DNA of 42,988 nucleotides, taken from the IMG/VR virus record IMGVR_UViG_3300046506_000488, positions 1 to 42,988 of that record; one strand, 5' to 3'. The position numbers and the translations under genes are program-made. Below are positions 38,479 through 42,988 of the stretch, piece after piece. Under the pieces are notes generated by a model. The model made no database searches. It saw only the letters and a program-made list of their open reading frames with translations, and was not told the origin of the DNA. This DNA is from a virus. Each line of letters opens with the position of its first letter. Position 1 is the first letter of the stretch.

Positions 38479-39395
38479 CCATGCAGACTGACACCGTAGC
38501 TGTTGAGCAGATCGACCGGGAGGCGGCTGCGACATTTTATGGCGCGCATCTGTCTCGCCCCAACGAGGTTCCGGTTACAGCGCACATGCGCGCCGGCAAG
38601 ATCGACGACAGCCCGTTGATCCAATCCTTCGCCCGCCATCGCCTCGCCGCCATTCAGCATCCCGGCGAGATCGGTGCGAAAAATGCACAGAATGGCGGGC
38701 TGGATGGGGCGACGGTTGAGGCGTGCGCGAAGGTGGCGGAACGACAGGCCGCGTGGGATCGCGGGCAGATCGAGGGATCGAAAACGCAGCGGGAGGTGAT
38801 CGCCCACACCAATGCGGCCCATGCTTGCGAAACGGTCGCATCCGCCCTCCGCGCGCTGCCAATTGCGGCGGGGGAGGGGGAGAAGGATTGCACCTGCCAT
38901 CCTGACGATCGGCCAGTCGGCCCTTGCCGGCGGCGCTATGCAGCTTCCGAATGCCAAAGTGATGCCCTCCGCTCCACCGCCGAAGCTGAAGAAATCGCAT
39001 CCACCGCTGACAGATTGGCTCGGCGCATGGGTGGCCGGTTCGTACCGAATGCCGCCGAAGCGGGGGAAGAGGCGAAGCACTGGACGCTACGAAAGTTCGT
39101 AATTCATCCCAATGGGCAGACTCTCGAAGATGCTCTGTTGGACGGCTTGGACGCAGAGCCGCATGACGAAATGGCGGGAACGGTCTACGCCGCATTTTAC
39201 CGGCTAGCAGCCTTCGTCGCCTCCTCCCCACCCGCCGACCTGGCCGAATGCCTGAGACGCTTAGTCGATGTGGCGCGATCAACGCATGACAATGTGCTGA
39301 AATATGAGCGGGACGGCATAGGCGTTCAATTCACGGGGCTTGCCATGGCCTGCGACGATGCCGCCGCCCTCCTCTCCAAGCTCGGGGCGAAGTGA
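38475..39395 (+). CDS. hypothetical phage early protein with Cys cluster
   Basis: 306 residues, ATGA overlap. The first 110 residues are helical and Ala/Glu-rich. A CTCHPDDRPVGPCRRRYA element near 138-155 has a CxCH...C pattern common in phage early proteins of this type. The rest is acidic and helical (ALLDGLDAEPHDEMAG). Function unknown; the middle may bind a metal. The mixed composition could reflect fusion of two small early proteins. Confidence 0.6.
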   Translation: MTMQTDTVAVEQIDREAAATFYGAHLSRPNEVPVTAHMRAGKIDDSPLIQSFARHRLAAIQHPGEIGAKNAQNGGLDGATVEACAKVAERQAAWDRGQIEGSKTQREVIAHTNAAHACETVASALRALPIAAGEGEKDCTCHPDDRPVGPCRRRYAASECQSDALRSTAEAEEIASTADRLARRMGGRFVPNAAEAGEEAKHWTLRKFVIHPNGQTLEDALLDGLDAEPHDEMAGTVYAAFYRLAAFVASSPPADLAECLRRLVDVARSTHDNVLKYERDGIGVQFTGLAMACDDAAALLSKLGAK

Positions 39396-39604
39396 TGGGG
39401 GAAGTGACCAGCAATCCACAGAAGATGGAGGAGTATTTCGCAGACCTGCATGTGCTCGCCTCGATCGAGGTTATTTGCACGCAGAGCATCCTGCGCACCG
39501 ACAGCGGCCGGCGCCTCGCGAGCAAGATCGCAAAGCTTTGTCGCGACGGGCAAGCCTTGCAACTGCGCGGATACGACCGCGAGCGCGCGAAAGGTTCGTC
39601 ATGA
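39395..39604 (+). CDS. small hypothetical early protein
   Basis: 69 residues from ATG 39395 (TGATG; a GTG lies 3 bases before). Helical and charged (MEEYFADLHVLASIEVICTQ, RRLASKIAKLCRDGQAL). No family recognised; retained because of coupling and coding composition. Confidence 0.6.
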   Translation: MGEVTSNPQKMEEYFADLHVLASIEVICTQSILRTDSGRRLASKIAKLCRDGQALQLRGYDRERAKGSS

Positions 39605-39825
39605 CCGACCTGACCGCGCTCGCTGAGGGGCTGACGGAGGCGCAGCAGAGCCGTATTTGCACGCTCAATCCGGATGACGTCGATCGCTTCGGATACGCGC
39701 CATTCAAGGGCTGCTCTCACGGATTGTTCGAAATCGCGCCGGGCTGGCAGCGCATGCAGCTTTCGCCGATCGGTTTAGCCATGAGGGCCCACCTCCTGAA
39801 AGGAAACGGTGATGCAGATGCTTGA
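39601..39825 (+). CDS. small hypothetical early protein
   Basis: 74 residues from ATG 39601 (ATGA). LTALAEGLTEAQQSRICTL and FKGCSHGLFEIAPGWQ suggest a helix-then-strands module. Overlaps the next gene by 14 bases. Unknown function. Confidence 0.6.
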   Translation: MTDLTALAEGLTEAQQSRICTLNPDDVDRFGYAPFKGCSHGLFEIAPGWQRMQLSPIGLAMRAHLLKGNGDADA

Positions 39826-40291
39826 ACTGGCGGGGCGGGTTATGCCCGCTATCCATGAACTTGAGCGGGCATGCACCGCTGCTGTCGTTGAATGCGTTCC
39901 GGCCGACCACCAGTGCGGCGTGATCCATGTCAACGAAGAGCAGTGGAACCGATCGAGCGATATTTTTGGCAATCGCGATGCCTTCTTCGCAGCGATGATG
40001 CCGACCGAGCAGGACGCAATTCGCATCCTGAATGCGGCTTACCAGCGGCTGAAATCGCTCGACTGGAATGATCCGATCTATTGCCCAAAGGACGGCAGCG
40101 AGTTCGACGCGATCGAGGCTGGCAGCACCGGCATCCACAAGGCACACTACGAAGGCGAATGGCCGAACGGTCACTGGTGGATCGCGGCTGACGGTGATCT
40201 CTATCCGTCTCGGCCCGTCCTGTACCGCCGCACCGAAGCGGAAAAGGCGCGTTGGGCTGAGATCCGCGCCCGCGCCGGGGGTCAGGCGTGA
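39812..40291 (+). CDS. hypothetical early protein
   Basis: 159 residues from ATG 39812 with AAGGA seven bases before it. Helical first half (ELERACTAAVVECVP), then EEQWNRSSDIFGNRDAFFAAMM and a beta-rich end with GHWWIAADGDLYPSRPVLYRR. No signal or membrane helix. No family recognised. Confidence 0.6.
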   Translation: MQMLELAGRVMPAIHELERACTAAVVECVPADHQCGVIHVNEEQWNRSSDIFGNRDAFFAAMMPTEQDAIRILNAAYQRLKSLDWNDPIYCPKDGSEFDAIEAGSTGIHKAHYEGEWPNGHWWIAADGDLYPSRPVLYRRTEAEKARWAEIRARAGGQA

Positions 40292-40767
40292 TGGCGGGGG
40301 AGATATGGGAAGCCCGCGATTTCGCGCTGAAGGCCCACGGCAACCAGCTTTACGGCGGTGCGCCCTATGGCGTGCATCTGTTCGACGTCGTCGCGGTCGC
40401 GAAGGATTTTGACTGCAGCATTGTACAATGGAAGGCCGCATTCCTGCATGATGTGCTGGAGGACACCGCAGTCACATCCGATCAGATCCTGGACCTGTTC
40501 GGCGAAGACGTGCTGCGGATCGTCTATGCCTGCACTGGCGAAGGCGAGGAGCGTCGCGATCGTGTCGCCTGCATCTACCGTCGCATAGCTGAACATCCGC
40601 CGGCCGCGTTGGTGAAGCTGGCAGATCGGATTGCCAACGTCGAAGCAGCTACGCCCGGCGGGCACCATTGGCGGCGCTATAAATCCGAGCAGTCCGACTT
40701 CCGCGCCGTCATTCGGCCGCACGTCCCCGAAGCGATGTGGCAGCGCCTCGAAAGGAACTGGTCATGA
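40291..40767 (+). CDS. SpoT-like HD-domain hydrolase
   Basis: 158 residues from ATG 40291. The HD signature is intact: GVHLFDV with His near 29, FLHDVLEDT with the HD at 53-54 and ED at 57-58, and KLADRIANVE with Asp near 112. This is the pattern of the (p)ppGpp/SAH hydrolase branch (RelA/SpoT N-terminal, MESH1-type), without a synthetase domain. Such small hydrolases remove (p)ppGpp or toxic alarmones. A phage copy may lower the stringent response or counter toxic alarmone synthetases. Substrate not proven. Confidence 0.8.
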   Translation: MAGEIWEARDFALKAHGNQLYGGAPYGVHLFDVVAVAKDFDCSIVQWKAAFLHDVLEDTAVTSDQILDLFGEDVLRIVYACTGEGEERRDRVACIYRRIAEHPPAALVKLADRIANVEAATPGGHHWRRYKSEQSDFRAVIRPHVPEAMWQRLERNWS

Positions 40768-41432
40768 CCGCTACCGCAGAGCTGGTTGGGCGGCTGAGGG
40801 GGCTGCTGGAGAAGGCGACGGCGCTTCCCTGGAGCTATCGGCCGGATCCGTATGACGATTGGGGCTTCATTCGCGGGCCTGCGATCGAGCTAAGCTATGG
40901 GCCGGGTCAACCTGTCGTTGCGATCTCGCGAGACAATGAGTTTGGCGCTGACCATGATGAGCATCGGCGCAACAAGACCGATCCTTTCGAACCGAACGGT
41001 CGCCTGATCACCGAAGCCGTCAACGCCCTCCCCACGCTCCTCACCACCATCGAAACCCTCGCTGAGGCGCTGGCGGAGGCGACCAAGGCGGACGAGGAGA
41101 CGTACCAGATCGGCAAGCGCGACGGGCACGAATTCGCCGTCCAATGCATCGATATCGAGACCGGAGGCGATGGCGTCTACCGCTACTGTCTAGGCGGTGG
41201 GCACTGGCCGGAAACCCATTGCCCAGACGCCGGATCGATGAAGATGCGCATACAGCGCCGTTTCTCGGAAGCCGAAGCCCGCGCCGGCGCAGCGGATGCC
41301 GAGCGCGATCGATATAAGACGGCGCTGGAGGAAGCGCTTGCCCATGTCAGAAATGGAGCATTCACCATCTATTTAGAGCAGTTTCTCGACCAAGCGCTCT
41401 CTCGGGATGGGGGTGGCGATGGCGCAAGCTGA
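40764..41432 (+). CDS. Ead/Ea22-like early protein
   Basis: 222 residues from ATG 40764 (ATGA). AELVGRLRGLLEKATALPWSYRP and the later LITEAVNALPTLLTTIETLAEAL are the recurrent Ead/Ea22 pattern of lambdoid early regions. The centre contains an IGKRDGHEF-to-HCPDAGS stretch with Cys and His, and the end is a long helix. Function in phage biology is not known. Confidence 0.65.
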   Translation: MTATAELVGRLRGLLEKATALPWSYRPDPYDDWGFIRGPAIELSYGPGQPVVAISRDNEFGADHDEHRRNKTDPFEPNGRLITEAVNALPTLLTTIETLAEALAEATKADEETYQIGKRDGHEFAVQCIDIETGGDGVYRYCLGGGHWPETHCPDAGSMKMRIQRRFSEAEARAGAADAERDRYKTALEEALAHVRNGAFTIYLEQFLDQALSRDGGGDGAS

Positions 41433-41477
41433 GCGGGCGTCAGTCCAAATCCACTCTATAACGGAGGAACCACGCTG

Positions 41478-41687
41478 ATGGGCGCCGACCGCACAAAAGA
41501 CAGCCTCGTCCGGCTGCCGGAGGTAAGGCGCCGTACCGGCCTGTCGACTGCCACCATCTATCGGAAGGAATCGCGCGGTCAGTTTCCGCATAAGGTTCGG
41601 CTGAGTGCAAACGTCGTCGCGTGGTACGAGAGCGATATCGGCGCGTGGGTGGCCGATCCGATGGGGTGGGGCAGGGCGGCCGCTTAG
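41478..41687 (+). CDS. xis: AlpA-type protein, probable excisionase
   Basis: 69 residues, GGAGG ribosome binding site. LVRLPEVRRRTGLSTATIYR followed by RGQFPHKVRLSANVVAWYESDIGAW is the AlpA/Xis winged-helix pattern. It is convergent with and overlaps the end of the integrase gene by 4 bases, the usual Xis-Int neighbour pairing. It would direct excision by binding arm sites at attP. Confidence 0.85.
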   Translation: MGADRTKDSLVRLPEVRRRTGLSTATIYRKESRGQFPHKVRLSANVVAWYESDIGAWVADPMGWGRAAA

Positions 41688-42988
41688 CGCGCGCCGCCAA
41701 GCAGTGCGTCTGCCGGCCCAACACCTTCGAGCAATAGATCTGCCCATTCCTGAGCGAGCTCAATCCGACGCGGCATATGTGTCGCGCGATTATACGCCAT
41801 CTCCGACCCAGAAACGCCCTTCGGCTTGTGGGCCAGCATCCCGTCGATAACGGCGCGATCGCTATCTCGACCGGCCTCCGCCGCGCGCTCGTTCATGACG
41901 GTGGAGAACGTCGATCGCCAACCGTGAGGCACATGCCGCCCCTGATAGCCGACGCGATTATACGCATAGCCAAGCGTGTTGAGGGACATCGGTCGCCGAT
42001 TTGACCGCACGCCTGGGAACAGCAGTTCGATCGCGCCCGTCAGCCGCGCGACTGTTTCAATGACCTCAACCGCCTGTCGCGACAACGGCACCAGATGATC
42101 AAATGCCTCCTCATCCTTGAGCTCAAGCTCAAGCTTCATGCGCGCCGCAGGGATGCGCCATAGCGGACGGTTGATCTGGACCGGTTCGCCGGCGCGGACG
42201 CCGAAGCGCGGCTCTAGATCCTCAAATTCTGTCCACGTCGCAGCGCGCACGATGCCAGGCCTGACCGCAGTGAGCGCCAGCAACCTTGATGCGAGCTTTG
42301 TAAGTGGACCGGCGGTCGCTGCCTCAACATCGACGAGCACCTTACGAGCCTTTGCGATGTCGGTAAGCGCGGGTTGGCGGCCCTTGCGCGGAATCGGGAG
42401 CAGCGCCTTGCCGACGGTCGCGGCTGGATCCGTGGCGGCGACCCCCTCCGACATGCCAAACACGAACACGCCCGATACATGCTGGCGGATCCGCTTTGCC
42501 GTGTCGATCGCGCCGCGCGCCTCAATCCGTCGGAGCATCGTCAGCACCATCGGCCCGTCGATGTCTCTGACCGGTAGAGCGCCGATGTAGGGGAAGACGT
42601 CGCGCTCGAACGCCCGAAGCGTTTGCCAGCGATGGACTGGTGACCAGCGCGCCTCTTGTGCCTTGTGCCAGGCGCGCGCGACCTTCTCGAAGGTCATTTC
42701 CGACGAAGCGGTTGCCGAGGCGCGCAGCTTCATACGCTCGAGCGCGGGGTCTATATGATCGCGCAGCAGCCGGCGGGCGGCATCGCGCCGATCGCGAGCT
42801 TCCACGAGGCTTACCTCGGGGTACAGCCCGAATGTCAGTCGCTTCTCCTTGCCGGCGAACCGGTATTTCATGCGCCAGGATTTCGCCCCGTTCCGCGTGA
42901 CATAGAGGTAGAGGCCGCCGCCATCTGCGAGCTTGTAATCGGTTTCCCCCGGCTTGGCCTTGCGGGCCGCGGCGTCGGTTAAAGCCAT
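41684..42988 (-). CDS. int: tyrosine site-specific integrase (DUF4102/P4-type)
   Basis: 434 residues; the ATG is the last codon of the window, so the gene is complete but its promoter and attP are outside. The N-terminal arm-binding part (LADGGGLYLYVTRNGAKSW, LTFGLYPEVSLVEAR) is DUF4102-like, followed by a SAM-like core-binding domain (about 100-200). The catalytic domain has TAVRPG with Arg243, HGWR with His355 and Arg358, LAHKPKG with His387 and the nucleophile in MAYNRATH (Tyr399). It catalyses recombination between phage and host att sites. Confidence 0.93.
   Translation of the reverse strand: MALTDAAARKAKPGETDYKLADGGGLYLYVTRNGAKSWRMKYRFAGKEKRLTFGLYPEVSLVEARDRRDAARRLLRDHIDPALERMKLRASATASSEMTFEKVARAWHKAQEARWSPVHRWQTLRAFERDVFPYIGALPVRDIDGPMVLTMLRRIEARGAIDTAKRIRQHVSGVFVFGMSEGVAATDPAATVGKALLPIPRKGRQPALTDIAKARKVLVDVEAATAGPLTKLASRLLALTAVRPGIVRAATWTEFEDLEPRFGVRAGEPVQINRPLWRIPAARMKLELELKDEEAFDHLVPLSRQAVEVIETVARLTGAIELLFPGVRSNRRPMSLNTLGYAYNRVGYQGRHVPHGWRSTFSTVMNERAAEAGRDSDRAVIDGMLAHKPKGVSGSEMAYNRATHMPRRIELAQEWADLLLEGVGPADALLGGAR

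Noticed and set aside
1-42988. CRISPR arrays, tRNA or rRNA genes, insertion sequences
   Set aside because: No regularly spaced repeats with spacers, no cloverleaf-like segment, and no transposase or terminal inverted repeat pair was seen. The 15-bp repeats at 28241 have no spacers.
1-42988. attL/attR direct repeats at the window ends
   Set aside because: The window ends fall exactly on start codons, so the attachment site next to the integrase is probably outside. No end-to-end repeat could be identified by eye.

Overview
This window looks like a nearly complete temperate siphophage genome (a prophage or phage contig) of about 43 kb. It is GC-rich and densely packed, and most neighbouring genes overlap by ATGA, GTGA or TGATG. 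The host is probably an alphaproteobacterium, most likely a sphingomonad. That rests on the GC-rich codon use, a GapR/DUF2312 homologue (an alphaproteobacterial family), and a head-tail module typical of alphaproteobacterial lambdoid prophages. The genus is an inference. A tyrosine integrase starts at the right edge; no att repeat could be identified.

Layout. (1) 1-1894, plus strand: a left-flank accessory module with a small Cys-pair protein, a secreted or anchored thermonuclease, and an XRE regulator. The regulator sits behind its own promoter, two 13-bp dyads, a highly structured leader and a tiny basic peptide. (2) 1917-25952, minus strand: the late operon. In transcription order it runs HNH nuclease, small and large terminase, an unrecognised small protein, gpW, portal, NUMOD4-HNH homing endonuclease, ClpP-protease/major capsid fusion, small head proteins, DUF2190 decoration-like protein, head-tail joining proteins, tail terminator, tail tube, G/GT chaperones with a -1 frameshift, tape measure, tail-tip proteins, the J-like host-specificity protein, an SGNH-hydrolase tail fibre, holin, GH19 endolysin and nested Rz/Rz1 spanins. 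(3) 25974-33544, minus strand: the early operon, starting with cro. It encodes HTH regulators, a three-unit HTH protein, a DNA methyltransferase, a DNA polymerase III beta-clamp homologue, GapR, a replication initiator with 15-bp internal repeats, and finally a NusG/RfaH-like factor. A hairpin terminator follows that factor just before the packaging genes. (4) 33544-34740: the immunity region with divergent cro and cI. A secreted protein overlaps the end of cI. CTACG-N5-CGTAG operators lie inside both early promoters. (5) 34779-41687, plus strand: a second early operon with two more adenine-methyltransferase-like proteins, an HNH-like protein, an Ead/Ea22-like protein, a SpoT-like HD hydrolase, two AlpA-type regulators (one probably the excisionase) and many small unknown proteins. 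(6) 41684-42988, minus strand: the integrase.

How it works together (partly inference). CI binds two operator clusters and shuts off both early operons. After induction, the leftward operon makes replication accessories and the NusG-like factor, which could let RNA polymerase read through the terminator at 26369-26386 into packaging, morphogenesis and lysis. This resembles the lambda Q/tR' arrangement but uses a different protein family. The only gene-poor stretches are 818-939 (promoter and dyads), 1006-1073 (hairpin), 25134-25226 (possible cos region), 26358-26496 (hairpins and terminator) and 34685-34778 (operators and promoter). No gap exceeds 300 bases, and no tRNA, rRNA, CRISPR array or insertion sequence was seen.
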